A DNA stretch of 41,796 nucleotides from an uncultured Faecalibacterium sp. (GCA_944385995.1 CALWZL010000014.1:1-41796); one strand, 5' to 3'; shown: positions 7,767 through 17,560, numbered from the stretch's first letter. Numbers and translations are program-made. Notes: a model not told the origin generated them from the sequence alone.

Positions 7767-9185
7767 TTGATCTTCAGTTCGATTATCTTCCTGTTCCACT
7801 TTTTGCCCTTCACCCTGGCGGCCTATTATATCGCCCCCGCCAAAGCCAAGAATACCGTCCTGTTCCTGTGCAGCCTGGTATTCTACTGCTGGGGCGAGGT
7901 CCGCTTTTTCCCGGTGATGCTGGCTCTGATCCTCATCAATTACCTCTGCGGTCTGGGGATCGCCTGGATGGACGCCCGCCCGGCGGGCCGCAAAATCCTC
8001 CTGGCGGCGGCGCTGATCGGCAGCCTGGGGATGCTGTTCTATTTCAAGTACGCCAACTTTGTGCTCAACAGCGCCAACGCCCTGCTGGGGACAAGCTTTG
8101 CCCCCATCGAGGGGATCAGCGTCCTTCCCCTGGGCATCAGCTTCTATACCTTCCAGACCCTGTCCTATACCATCGATGTCTACCGGCGGAACGTCCCGGC
8201 CGAAAAGAACATCATCGATTTCGGCGCTTATGTGGTCATGTTCCCCCAGCTGATCGCCGGCCCCATCGTCAAATACCGGGATGTGGCCGCCCAGCTCCAC
8301 GTCTACAAACACCGCTATTCCCTGGCCCAGATCGAGGAAGGCATGACCATCTTTACCTTCGGCCTGGCCAAAAAGGTCCTGCTGGCCGACGCGGTGGGCG
8401 CCCTCTGGACCGACATCATCGGGGTGGCGGACGACGCTTCCATCACCTTTGTGGGTCTGGCCAACGCCTCCACCGCCCTGGTCTGGCTGGGCATTCTGGC
8501 CTACAGCTTCCAGCTCTACTTTGACTTTTCGGGCTATTCCATGATGGCCATCGGGATGGGCAAGATGATGGGCTTTGAGTTCCCCCAGAACTTCAACTAT
8601 CCGTATATTTCCGCCTCCATCACCGAGTTCTGGCGGCGGTGGCACATGACCCTTTCGGGCTGGTTCCGGGAGTATGTCTATATCCCCCTGGGCGGCAACC
8701 GCAAGGGCCTGCGCCGTCAGATTCTCAACCTGTTCATCGTGGAACTGCTCACCGGCATCTGGCACGGCGCCAACTGGAATTTCATCTGCTGGGGCCTGTA
8801 CTACTTCGTTCTGCTGGCGGTGGAAAAGCTGTTCCTGCTGAACTACCTGCAAAAGGGCAAAATCTGGCCCCACATCTACACCCTGTTCTTTGTGGTGGTG
8901 GGCTGGGCCATGTTTGTGGGCAACGACGCCGGCGTCCAGTTCGGGCTGTTGTTCCGCAAGCTGTTCATCCCCTCGGGGGGCGTGTCGCCGGTTTATTTCC
9001 TGCGGAATTACGGGGTCCTGCTGGCGGTGTCGGCCATCTGCTGCACCCCCCTCATCGGGAAGGTCTGGGACCTGCTGAAACGGCGGAACTGGTCAAGGGT
9101 GCTGACGGTGGCCCTGCTGCTGGTGGTCTCCACCGCCTATGTGGTGGGCAGCACCAACAGCCCCTTCCTCTACTTCAATTTCTAA
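7767..9185 (+). CDS. MBOAT-family O-acyltransferase (AlgI/DltB/PatA-like)
   Basis: Membrane-bound acyltransferase expected to move acyl groups across the membrane onto an extracytoplasmic acceptor. The 472-residue length is typical. Many membrane helices are visible. The conserved MBOAT blocks are PLGISFYTFQTLSYTIDVYR, FPQLIAGPIVKY, YFDFSGYSMMAIGMGKMMGF, ITEFWRRWHMTLSGWFREYVY and GIWHGANWNF with the catalytic-type His333. Translation starts at TTG (7767), set by AAGGAG (7753-7758). The product then begins IFSSIIFLFHFLP, which matches the usual AlgI-type N-terminus. The DHHW gene follows by 12 bases. The substrate cannot be told from sequence; wall polysaccharide or teichoic-type polymer acetylation is the usual guess. 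Confidence 0.93.
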   Translation: MIFSSIIFLFHFLPFTLAAYYIAPAKAKNTVLFLCSLVFYCWGEVRFFPVMLALILINYLCGLGIAWMDARPAGRKILLAAALIGSLGMLFYFKYANFVLNSANALLGTSFAPIEGISVLPLGISFYTFQTLSYTIDVYRRNVPAEKNIIDFGAYVVMFPQLIAGPIVKYRDVAAQLHVYKHRYSLAQIEEGMTIFTFGLAKKVLLADAVGALWTDIIGVADDASITFVGLANASTALVWLGILAYSFQLYFDFSGYSMMAIGMGKMMGFEFPQNFNYPYISASITEFWRRWHMTLSGWFREYVYIPLGGNRKGLRRQILNLFIVELLTGIWHGANWNFICWGLYYFVLLAVEKLFLLNYLQKGKIWPHIYTLFFVVVGWAMFVGNDAGVQFGLLFRKLFIPSGGVSPVYFLRNYGVLLAVSAICCTPLIGKVWDLLKRRNWSRVLTVALLLVVSTAYVVGSTNSPFLYFNF

Positions 9186-9197
9186 GGAGGCTGCGCC

Positions 9198-10373
9198 ATG
9201 GAACGCGACGAAAAACGGGGCGGTCTGCTCCGGTATCCGGTGCTGATCCTGTTCAGCGTCTTTTTCGTGGGGGTCTTTGTGCTGGACTGCCTGACCCCTG
9301 ACCGGGAAATCAGCGAGCTTGAAAATACCACCTTGACCCAGCGGCCCGCCATCACCGCCCAGATTTTGACGGCCAAGGGCCTGAACAACTTTTTCAGCAG
9401 CTACACCCAGTACACCAAGGACCAGATCCCCGGCCGGGACGGCTGGATCAGCCTCCAGAGCTTTGTGGAGACGGCCCTGTTCCAGAAAACCCAGAGCGGC
9501 GGGGTCCTGCTGGGCAGCGAGGGCCAGATGTTCAACCGGACCTTTGGCCTGGTGTCCAGCGAGGAAAAGACCTTTCCCCGGAACGTGGCGGCGGTGACTT
9601 CCCTGTCCGCCCGGTATCCCGGCAAGGTCTACGCCATGGTGGTGCCGGCGGCGTCGGTGATCTATCCCGAGCGGGTGCCGGCGGCGGCCCCGATTCTGGA
9701 CGAAACCGTCTATCTGAACCAGATTCAGACGGCGGTGGAGGAGTCGGGGGGCACCTTTGTGTCGGTGGAACAGACCCTGGCCGACCACAAGGACGAGTAT
9801 ATTTACTACCGCACCGACCACCACTGGACCACCCTGGGGGCGTATTACGCCTACAGCCAGTTGTGCGACCTGCTGGGCCTGACCCCCTTTGACCTGGACA
9901 GCCATCAGGCGGTGGAAATCCCCGACTTTTACGGCACCTTCTATTCCCGGGCCAGGACCTGGAACGCCCGGCCCGACACCCTCACCTATTACGATCTGGA
10001 TAACCCCATGACCATCTACACCGTCACCGGGGCCGGGATGCCGGATGCGGGGGAGACGACGGGTCTGTACGACTTGGCCAAACTGGGGGTCTATGACAAA
10101 TACGCGGTGTTCCTCCACGGCAACAACGGCCTGAGCCAGGTGGAGGGAGACGGCGAGGGCCGCATCCTGGTCATCAAGGACAGCTATGCCAACTCCCTGG
10201 TCCCCTTCCTGACGGCCAACTACGCCGAGATCGACGTGGTGGACCTGCGGAATTACAACTACGGCCTGGATACCCTGATTGCCGACAACGACTACGATCA
10301 GATTCTGGTGCTGTACAGCTTCGACAGCTTCAAGAGCGACCCCTATCTGTACCGGGCGGGCATCGAGGGCTGA
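9198..10373 (+). CDS. DHHW-family protein (AlgJ/AlgX-like SGNH partner of MBOAT)
   Basis: Probable periplasm-side partner that receives the acyl group from the MBOAT protein and passes it to the polymer. The 391-residue product starts at ATG 9198 behind AAGGAGG (9184-9190). One N-terminal membrane segment (about 12-32) should anchor an external domain. The family signature YYRTDHHWTTLGAYYAY is present (Asp207-His208-His209-Trp210). The C-terminal ILVIKDSYANSLVPFL resembles the Ser-containing SGNH block of AlgX/AlgJ relatives, and YNYGLDTLIADNDYDQILVLYS follows. It closes the lipoprotein-MBOAT-DHHW transcript. No terminator is obvious after it, although a new promoter follows. Confidence 0.9.
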   Translation: MERDEKRGGLLRYPVLILFSVFFVGVFVLDCLTPDREISELENTTLTQRPAITAQILTAKGLNNFFSSYTQYTKDQIPGRDGWISLQSFVETALFQKTQSGGVLLGSEGQMFNRTFGLVSSEEKTFPRNVAAVTSLSARYPGKVYAMVVPAASVIYPERVPAAAPILDETVYLNQIQTAVEESGGTFVSVEQTLADHKDEYIYYRTDHHWTTLGAYYAYSQLCDLLGLTPFDLDSHQAVEIPDFYGTFYSRARTWNARPDTLTYYDLDNPMTIYTVTGAGMPDAGETTGLYDLAKLGVYDKYAVFLHGNNGLSQVEGDGEGRILVIKDSYANSLVPFLTANYAEIDVVDLRNYNYGLDTLIADNDYDQILVLYSFDSFKSDPYLYRAGIEG

Positions 10374-10459
10374 GGCCGGCCGCGGGATGGAACTCCACAA
10401 AGTTGCGTGGCGAATCTTATAAGAATAGCATAAATTTCACACTTTTTTCAAGGAAACTC

Positions 10460-10488
10460 TTGAGCATTCTCTCACAATGTGGTACAAT
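10460..10488 (+). promoter_or_regulatory. Promoter of the double-glycine protein pair
   Basis: TTGAGC (10460-10465), 17 bases, TACAAT (10483-10488). The near-palindrome GAATCTTATAAGAATA with core CTTATAAG (about 10412-10428) lies 30-50 bases upstream and could be an operator. The leader of about 80 bases contains GGCGAAAGCC, a GAAA-capped hairpin, before the AAAGGAG site. Confidence 0.7.
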
Positions 10489-10575
10489 GGAACTGAACCC
10501 AAAAGGTGTGGGAGAATCTGTTTTGCAGGCAGGCGAAAGCCGGCCGTGCCCTGATGAGCAAAGGAGATTTGACCT

Positions 10576-10968
10576 ATGGAAAACAAAATCCGTTACCCTG
10601 AGCATTTCGCCCCGGTTGCACAGGACGAAATGGTCTATCTGACAGGCGGCAGCATTCTGGATGATGTGGGCGATGCCGTGGACGGCGCCGTCCATGCCAC
10701 TTCCACTGCCATCAATGTCGTGGGCGTCGTGGCCACTGTGGTGGGCGTCTGCGTCCTGGGCGCGAGTTACATTTGGGGCATCCAGCAGTGCAAGCAGTGG
10801 CTGGATGACAACGCGGAAGGCAATGTTTTCACCATTTTGGGCAAGGCTGTCGACGATCTGGGGGCCGATATGTCCCAGTCGCTGTCCTACTTTACCCGCG
10901 ATCTGGTGGCGACGTTTGCAGTTGTGGGCCTGTGGCCCCTGAGCATCCCGCTGCTGATCTTCACCTGA
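10576..10968 (+). CDS. Small protein with double-glycine leader, paralog 1 (bacteriocin-like candidate)
   Basis: A 130-residue product I cannot assign to a named family. The first 25 residues look like a double-glycine leader: R6, P8, D17-E18-M19, Y21 and T23-G24-G25 are shared at the same positions with the next gene, and cleavage would follow G25. The predicted 105-residue core has a hydrophobic Gly-rich helix (about 46-65), an amphipathic middle and a hydrophobic C-terminus (about 110-130). The pattern W75-x3-N-x2-G-N-x6-K-x-V-D93 is repeated with exact spacing in the neighbour. ATG 10576 follows AAAGGAG. Its own promoter precedes it, and it shares a terminator with the downstream paralog. 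Two cysteines in the core (Cys58, Cys72) are not shared. Export by a C39-peptidase ABC transporter would be expected, but none is in this window. Confidence 0.75.
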   Translation: MENKIRYPEHFAPVAQDEMVYLTGGSILDDVGDAVDGAVHATSTAINVVGVVATVVGVCVLGASYIWGIQQCKQWLDDNAEGNVFTILGKAVDDLGADMSQSLSYFTRDLVATFAVVGLWPLSIPLLIFT

Positions 10969-11073
10969 TTTGGTTTGCAAACGGCTGCATTTCTGCTGGA
11001 ACTGTCATCCAGTCGAAAGCTGGAATGTACCGTTCACAATAGCCTCATCTTTGCAAAGAAAAGGAGCATCATT

Positions 11074-11433
11074 ATGGAAATGACCGTTCGTATGCCCGCG
11101 AATTACAACCTTATGACCGAAGACGAGATGACCTACACCACCGGCGGCGCTGACGCTGGCAGCGTTGCTGCTCTGGTCAGTGGCGGTGTCTCCCTGGCTG
11201 TCGGCGGCCTGCTTCTGTACAACTGGATCGATCAGCTGCTGGGCGCTCGTCGTTGGTATGCAGCCAACAAGAGCGGCAACATCGGCACCGATCTGGAGAA
11301 GGGCGTTGACACCTGGCTGAACTACACCACCACCTCTGTCCTGAACTGCGTCCGCAGCGTTCTGGCCACTGCCGCTTCCATCGGCAGCCCCCTGGGCTGG
11401 GTTGTGTCGGCTGTCGCTTTCGCCACCGTCTAA
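11074..11433 (+). CDS. Small protein with double-glycine leader, paralog 2 (bacteriocin-like candidate)
   Basis: A 119-residue product, homologous by eye to the gene 105 bases upstream. ATG 11074 is set by AAGGAG (11061-11066). The leader has the same length, with GG at 24-25 and the shared residues R6, P8, D17, E18, M19, Y21, T23. The core (94 residues) opens with a Gly/Ala/Val-rich helix (about 30-50), then has W61-x3-N-x2-G-N-x6-K-x-V-D79 in the same spacing as paralog 1, and ends in a hydrophobic segment. Codon choice (CGT, GTT, GCT) resembles rpsT and dnaK, which suggests high expression. A strong terminator follows. A class II bacteriocin-like or secreted signalling role is inference; a membrane protein that merely has a GG motif is the alternative. 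Confidence 0.75.
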   Translation: MEMTVRMPANYNLMTEDEMTYTTGGADAGSVAALVSGGVSLAVGGLLLYNWIDQLLGARRWYAANKSGNIGTDLEKGVDTWLNYTTTSVLNCVRSVLATAASIGSPLGWVVSAVAFATV

Positions 11434-11462
11434 CCTCTGAGGTTCCACCAAAGACCCAAACA

Positions 11463-11505
11463 GGCGGCGGTCCTCCCTTCGGGGTGGGGCCGCCGCCCTC
11501 TTTTT
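11463..11505 (+). terminator. Terminator of the double-glycine protein pair
   Basis: GGCGGCGG (11463-11470) pairs with CCGCCGCC (11490-11497), with further pairing in TCCTCCC/GGGGTGGGG around a TTC loop, followed by CTCTTTTT. Confidence 0.9.
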
Positions 11506-11521
11506 GTCTCCAGACACAGAG

Positions 11522-11560
11522 AAACCCCGAAGGGCCATCGGATGCCCTTCGGGGTTTTTT
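11522..11560 (-). terminator. Terminator of dnaJ, probably bidirectional
   Basis: AAACCCCGAAGGG (11522-11534) pairs perfectly with CCCTTCGGGGTTT (11545-11557). On the minus strand (dnaJ side) it is followed by TTTCTCTG; on the plus strand by TTTTTTG. It therefore also backs up the terminator of the preceding plus-strand genes. Confidence 0.8.
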
Positions 11561-11569
11561 GAATGGAGA

Positions 11570-12742
11570 TTATTTGTTATTGAGGATATCCTTCAGCTTG
11601 CGAAAAAATCCCTTCCGCTTTTCGTAGTTCTCCTCCTTCAGGGTGCCCTCGAATTTCTTCAGGGCCTCCCGCTGGGTCTTGTTCAGCTTCTTGGGGATTT
11701 CCACGTCGCACTTGACGTACATGTCGCCCCGGCCGCGGCCGTTCAGGTACTGAATGCCCTTGCCCCGCAGACGGAAGGTGGTGCCGCTCTGGGTGCCCTC
11801 GGGCAGGGTGTATTCCACCTTGCCGTCGATGGTGGGGACGGTGATGTTGTCGCCCAGCACCGCCTGGCTGAAGGTGATGGGGATGGTGACCCAGACATCG
11901 TAGCCGTCCCGCTGGAACAGCTCGTCGGGCCGGACGGTGACCATCACGATGACATCGCCGGCGGGGCCGCCGTTGGTGCCGGCATCGCCCATCCCGCGGA
12001 GTGCAAAGCTCTGATCGTCGTCAATGCCCATGGGGATATTGACTTCCAGGGTCTTTTTGGTGGCCACCCGGCCGCTGCCGTGGCAGACCTTGCAGGGGGT
12101 TTTAATCAGCTTGCCCTTGCCGCCGCAGCGGGTGCAGGGCTGCTGGCTCTGCATGACGCCGAAGGGGGTCCGCTGCTGCTGGATGGTGTAGCCCCGGCCG
12201 TTGCAGTCGGGGCAGACCTCCGGGCTGGTGCCGGGGGCCGCGCCGGTGCCGTTGCACTCGGTACAGGTCTGCTGCCGGGTGATGGTGATGTTCTTCTTGC
12301 AGCCGTGGACCGCCTCGTCAAAGGTCAGGGTGATCCGCACCCGGATGTCCTGGCCCTTGCGGGGGGCGTTGGGGTTGGCCCGGGTGCTGCCGCCGGCGAA
12401 CCCGCCGAAGCCGCCCCCAAAGATATCCCCGAAAATGTCTCCCAGGTCCACACCGCCGAAGCCGCCGCCGAACCCGCCGGCGCCGGCGCCCTGGCTGGCC
12501 GCGTAGTTGGGGTCAACCCCTGCAAAACCGAACTGGTCGTAGCGCTTGCGCTTTTCAGGGTCTGACAGAACCTCGTGGGCCTCGTTGATCTCCTTGAATT
12601 TCTCCTCGGCGGTCTTGTCGCCGGGGTTGTAGTCCGGGTGGTATTTCAGCGCCAGCTTACGGTAGGCCTTCTTGATCTCCTCATCCGTGGCTGTCTTGGA
12701 CACACCCAGGACCTCGTAGTAATCACGTTTCTCCTGTGCCAT
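11570..12742 (-). CDS. dnaJ: Chaperone DnaJ (Hsp40)
   Basis: Co-chaperone that delivers clients to DnaK and stimulates its ATPase. Starting at ATG 12742 (AGGTGA upstream; the in-frame GTG two codons earlier is too close to that site) the product is 390 residues. It has a J-domain (about 1-70) with His35-Pro36-Asp37, a Gly/Phe-rich linker (about 78-120), and a zinc domain with four CxxCxGxG repeats ([32 protein letters not shown]). The C-terminal substrate-binding domains follow. It is therefore a full type I DnaJ. It is the last gene of hrcA-grpE-dnaK-dnaJ, 173 bases after dnaK. That gap folds into GC-rich hairpins but has no clear T-run. Confidence 0.98.
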   Translation of the reverse strand: MAQEKRDYYEVLGVSKTATDEEIKKAYRKLALKYHPDYNPGDKTAEEKFKEINEAHEVLSDPEKRKRYDQFGFAGVDPNYAASQGAGAGGFGGGFGGVDLGDIFGDIFGGGFGGFAGGSTRANPNAPRKGQDIRVRITLTFDEAVHGCKKNITITRQQTCTECNGTGAAPGTSPEVCPDCNGRGYTIQQQRTPFGVMQSQQPCTRCGGKGKLIKTPCKVCHGSGRVATKKTLEVNIPMGIDDDQSFALRGMGDAGTNGGPAGDVIVMVTVRPDELFQRDGYDVWVTIPITFSQAVLGDNITVPTIDGKVEYTLPEGTQSGTTFRLRGKGIQYLNGRGRGDMYVKCDVEIPKKLNKTQREALKKFEGTLKEENYEKRKGFFRKLKDILNNK

Positions 12743-12915
12743 TTCCACTCACCTCTCGCCTGCCAGCCGCGCTGGCTCCAAAACCGGCAAATGCCGCCCC
12801 GGGAAAAACCGGAGCGGCTTTGCCATCTGTACAAGGGCTGAGGCCCTGGGGCCTTGCCCTCTTTCAGCCGGTGCCTCCCGCCGGTTTGGCCGGGGGGCGC
12901 GGGCTGTCTGATTCT

Positions 12916-14751
<1,836 letters not shown>

Positions 14752-14852
14752 AAAAATGGCTCCTCTCTCAAAGCTCTGTTTATTGTGATCGCAATTGTTG
14801 CTTACGGATGTTTCTTATTTGGACTCCCGCCGGGGGCGGAAGTTGGGGCAGA

Positions 14853-15509
14853 CTATTCGGCCACCACCACGGTGGCGTGACGGACGATCTTGTCGCCCAG
14901 CTTGTAGCCCTTCTGGTAGACGGTGACCACCGTGCCGCTCTCCTGCCCTTCCTGGGCGGGAACCTGCTGGACGGCGTTCATCAGGTTGGGGTCGAAGGGC
15001 TTGCCCAGCACCTCGATTTCCTCCACCCGGAGGGTCTGGAAAGCTTTGGCGGCCTTATCCAGGGTCATGGTCACGCCCTTCTTGTAGTTCTCATCGGCAC
15101 AGGGGGCGTTGGCGGCCATCTCCAGGGTGTCCAGAATCGGGATGATCTGGTTGACGGCGTAGGAAATGCCGTCGTTGAACTTCTGGTCGGCTTCCCGGGT
15201 GGAGCGCTTGCGGTAGTTGTCGTACTCGGCAGCCACCCGCAGCAGCTGATCCTTGGCCTGGGCGGCGGCCTTTTCAGCGGCCTCCACCTTGGCTTTCAGG
15301 GCCTCGGCGTCCCGGTTCTTCTTGCCGAACCAGCCGTCTTTCTTTTTGGGCTCCTCTTTGGAGCTGTCGGACTCGGCCGCAGGGGCGGTATCCTCTGCGC
15401 CGGGAGCAGCGGTTTCCTGGGCCGCTGTCTCCTCGCCCGCCGGCTGTCCGGCCGCCTGCTCGGGAGCAGGGGTTTCGGCCTCGGGGGCTTTCTTGGTTTC
15501 TTCGCTCAT
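14853..15509 (-). CDS. grpE: Nucleotide exchange factor GrpE
   Basis: Releases ADP from DnaK. The 218-residue product has a long acidic/Ala-Pro-rich disordered N-terminus (about 1-60) and a lysine-rich stretch. A coiled-coil helix (about 68-110, DQLLRVAAEYDNYRKRSTRE is the family hallmark) leads to the beta-domain with LGKPFDPNLMNAVQQVP and the end GYKLGDKIVRHATVVVAE. It lies 12 bases downstream of hrcA, so the two are surely co-transcribed. The N-terminal extension is longer than in Bacillus. Confidence 0.97.
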   Translation of the reverse strand: MSEETKKAPEAETPAPEQAAGQPAGEETAAQETAAPGAEDTAPAAESDSSKEEPKKKDGWFGKKNRDAEALKAKVEAAEKAAAQAKDQLLRVAAEYDNYRKRSTREADQKFNDGISYAVNQIIPILDTLEMAANAPCADENYKKGVTMTLDKAAKAFQTLRVEEIEVLGKPFDPNLMNAVQQVPAQEGQESGTVVTVYQKGYKLGDKIVRHATVVVAE

Positions 15510-15521
15510 CTGGGCGCCTCC

Positions 15522-16577
15522 TTATAGTTTACGGCCGGCCCGTGGTACGGCGGCCTGGGGTGTATCTTTTCGTTTGCCGGCCATCCCTTCGCCCAGCTCA
15601 TCGGCAAAGGCTTCCAGCAGGGGAATCACCTTGCTGAAGGGCATCCGGGTGGGACCGACCAGGGCCACTGAGCCGTACAGTCCGCCGCCCACCAAATACC
15701 GGCAGCTGACCACCGACAGGCCCGGGATCTGGGGCTCCATGTCCTCGCCCAGCAGAACGCTTGTGCTCTCGGCAGGGGCGGCAATGATCCGGGCCGCCGC
15801 GGCCTCATCGTTCAGGAGGGTCAGGATGGTCTGGACTTTGCCATCCAGCTGGGGCCAGTTCAGGAGGAAGGGCTCGCCGCCCAGGTAAACCCGGGGGGTG
15901 GCGGATTCCTGCAGAATGGCCGCCGCGGCACTGATGACCGGCACCAGGGAGGGGCTGATCTGACTGCACAGGTCAGCCAGCATCCGGCGGTTGAGGTCCA
16001 CGGCCGCTACAAAGGTCAGGTGGTGATTGAGGAGGGCGGCCAGCTCGGCGGCCTTCTCGCGGGTCAAACCGTCCCGCACCCGGGCCACCCGGGTCCGCAC
16101 ATAGCCGGCGGATGTGACCGCCAGCACTGCTGCGGCGCTCCGGCCCACCTGCACCACCTCGAAGTGTGCAATGCACAGGTCCTCGGCGCAGGGGGTGCTG
16201 ATGGCGGCGGTATAGCCGCTCATCTGGGCCAGGGCCTTGACGGCGCCCTGGGCCAGCCGGTCGGGCTCGTGGTCCAGGCTGGCGAACACGCTGTCCACCC
16301 GCGCCCGGGTCACACGGTCCAGAGGCTGGCTGTCATCCAGGAGATGGTCCAGATAGTACCGGTAGCCCTTGGCACTGGGTACCCGCCCGGCGCTGGTGTG
16401 GGGCTGCTCCAGCAGTCCCAGCCGCGTCAGGGCCGCCATCTCGTTGCGCAGTGTCGCGCTGGACACTGCCATATCAAAGTAGTTGGCAAGGACGCTGCTG
16501 CCCACTGGTTCGCCCTCGACGCTGTAGAGGGACACGATTGCCCGCAGCACCCGCTGCTTGCGCTCATCCATTGCCAT
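15522..16577 (-). CDS. hrcA: Heat-inducible transcription repressor HrcA
   Basis: Binds CIRCE operators and represses chaperone genes; its folding depends on GroEL. The ATG at 16577 (AAGGAGG nine bases upstream) gives 351 residues starting MAMDERKQRVLRAIVSLY. The winged-helix domain contains GEPVGSSVLANYF and SSATLRNEMAALTRLGLLEQPHTSAGRVPSAKGY, diagnostic of HrcA. The ending GSVALVGPTRMPFSKVIPLLE is also family-typical. It is the first gene of the operon, preceded by promoter and CIRCE, and so is autoregulated. Confidence 0.98.
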   Translation of the reverse strand: MAMDERKQRVLRAIVSLYSVEGEPVGSSVLANYFDMAVSSATLRNEMAALTRLGLLEQPHTSAGRVPSAKGYRYYLDHLLDDSQPLDRVTRARVDSVFASLDHEPDRLAQGAVKALAQMSGYTAAISTPCAEDLCIAHFEVVQVGRSAAAVLAVTSAGYVRTRVARVRDGLTREKAAELAALLNHHLTFVAAVDLNRRMLADLCSQISPSLVPVISAAAAILQESATPRVYLGGEPFLLNWPQLDGKVQTILTLLNDEAAAARIIAAPAESTSVLLGEDMEPQIPGLSVVSCRYLVGGGLYGSVALVGPTRMPFSKVIPLLEAFADELGEGMAGKRKDTPQAAVPRAGRKL

Positions 16578-16609
16578 GCTGTCCTGCCTCCTTGCTTTTG
16601 CTGGATTGC

Positions 16610-16636
16610 TTAGCACTCTTTATCTCCGAGTGCTAA
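16610..16636 (-). promoter_or_regulatory. CIRCE operator (HrcA binding site)
   Basis: Perfect TTAGCACTC-N9-GAGTGCTAA (arms 16610-16618 and 16628-16636), located between the promoter and the hrcA ribosome-binding site. Confidence 0.98.
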
Positions 16637-16640
16637 GTTT

Positions 16641-16668
16641 ATTATATGCAAATCCGGCGCGGTGTCAA
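16641..16668 (-). promoter_or_regulatory. Sigma-A promoter of hrcA-grpE-dnaK-dnaJ
   Basis: On the minus strand TTGACA (16668-16663), 16-base spacer, TATAAT (16646-16641): both boxes match consensus. The -10 ends four bases upstream of the CIRCE, so HrcA would block initiation or escape. Confidence 0.92.
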
Positions 16669-16710
16669 GAGGCTGGGAAAAAAGTTTTCAATTCTGTCAT
16701 AAACTCCATC

Positions 16711-16745
16711 AAAAAAGGCTGCATACCCTGACAAGGTACACAGCC
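16711..16745 (-). terminator. Terminator of spoVT
   Basis: On the minus strand GGCTG-TG-TACC / GGTA-TG-CAGCC (16745-16717) followed by six T (16716-16711). Confidence 0.85.
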
Positions 16746-16771
16746 AAAGACAGAGCGGGCGGGCTTGTCCG

Positions 16772-17314
16772 TCACTCTTCCATCTGCTTTGCGAGGAAGG
16801 CCGCCGCCACCGATACCGCCTTTTGATGGGCGGCGTCGGGCTTTTCGGTCCGGTCGTCGGTGAGCAGGCCCACCGACCCGGTGACATCGCCGGCGGCCAC
16901 AATGGGCCAGGCGCAGAGGATGGCGCGGTCGGCGCCCTCACAGGGCAGGACGGCCTGTTCCGGGATGCCCTCGCTGAGGTAGGGTTTGCGGCTTTCCATC
17001 AGCTTCTCCAGGGGCTGGCTGATGCTGCGGTCGGCAATCTCCCGCTTGCCGGCGCCGCTGATGGCAATGATATGGTCCCGGTCCGACACAAAAGCCGTCA
17101 TGGCAAAGCTCTTGTTCAGCACGTCGGTGTACTGGCTGGCGGTGCTGTGAAGCTCACCGATGGGAGAATACTTTTTGAAAATCACTTCGCCGTCGCCGGT
17201 GGTGAAGATTTCCAGCGGGTCGCCCCGCCGGATGCGCTGGGTGCGGCGGATCTCCTTGGGGATGACCACCCGGCCCAGCTCATCGATGCGGCGGACAATG
17301 CCGGTTGCTTTCAT
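16772..17314 (-). CDS. spoVT: Stage V sporulation protein T, forespore transcription regulator
   Basis: DNA-binding regulator that tunes sigma-G-dependent genes in the forespore. The 180-residue product has an AbrB/swapped-hairpin domain at the N-terminus (MKATGIVRRIDELGRVVIPKE followed by RRTQRIRRGDPLEIF), nearly identical in wording to SpoVT. The C-terminal part is GAF-like (about 60-178). Length matches SpoVT (about 178) rather than AbrB (about 95). It has its own upstream region with a sigma-G-like promoter and a terminator. Confidence 0.96.
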   Translation of the reverse strand: MKATGIVRRIDELGRVVIPKEIRRTQRIRRGDPLEIFTTGDGEVIFKKYSPIGELHSTASQYTDVLNKSFAMTAFVSDRDHIIAISGAGKREIADRSISQPLEKLMESRKPYLSEGIPEQAVLPCEGADRAILCAWPIVAAGDVTGSVGLLTDDRTEKPDAAHQKAVSVAAAFLAKQMEE

Positions 17315-17354
17315 GATAATTCCCTCGCTTTCCTGTTGATTGGGTTCTGCTGGA

Positions 17355-17383
17355 TAGTATTTGTAATCCCGGGGGATTTATTC
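17355..17383 (-). promoter_or_regulatory. Sigma-G-like promoter of spoVT
   Basis: On the minus strand GAATA (17383-17379), 17 bases, AATACTA (17361-17355). Against the sigma-G pattern GMATR-N17/18-CATWMTA only the first base of the -10 differs. spoVT is a sigma-G target in B. subtilis, which supports the reading. Confidence 0.65.
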
Positions 17384-17560
17384 TCAAAACCCGCCCGCCC
17401 ACCCTTCAGCGGTGCCCCCGCGGCTGCGCCGCCGCCCCCTGGGGCTGGGTACCGGAAAAAAGGAGGCCGTGGGATGGGCTGGACCGGTACCGCATGGTTT
17501 AGAGGAGTCCCCCCGGCCCTGCGGGCCCGCCCCCGATGGGGGCTTTGCCTGCCGTTGGAC
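17384..17560. other. GC-rich intergenic stretch between spoVT and the DJ-1 gene
   Basis: No gene is supported here. The stretch holds inverted repeats: GGTACCGG (near 17447) with CCGGTACC (near 17483), and the hairpin GCCCCCGATGGGGGC followed by TTTG near 17531-17545. Open frames across it have no ribosome-binding site and atypical codons. Confidence 0.5.

Noticed and set aside
10530-10580. Hammerhead-like words CTGATGA and GAAA near the first double-glycine gene
   Set aside because: The GAAA caps a GGC/GCC hairpin and the stems required around CTGATGA do not form in any of the three circular permutations.
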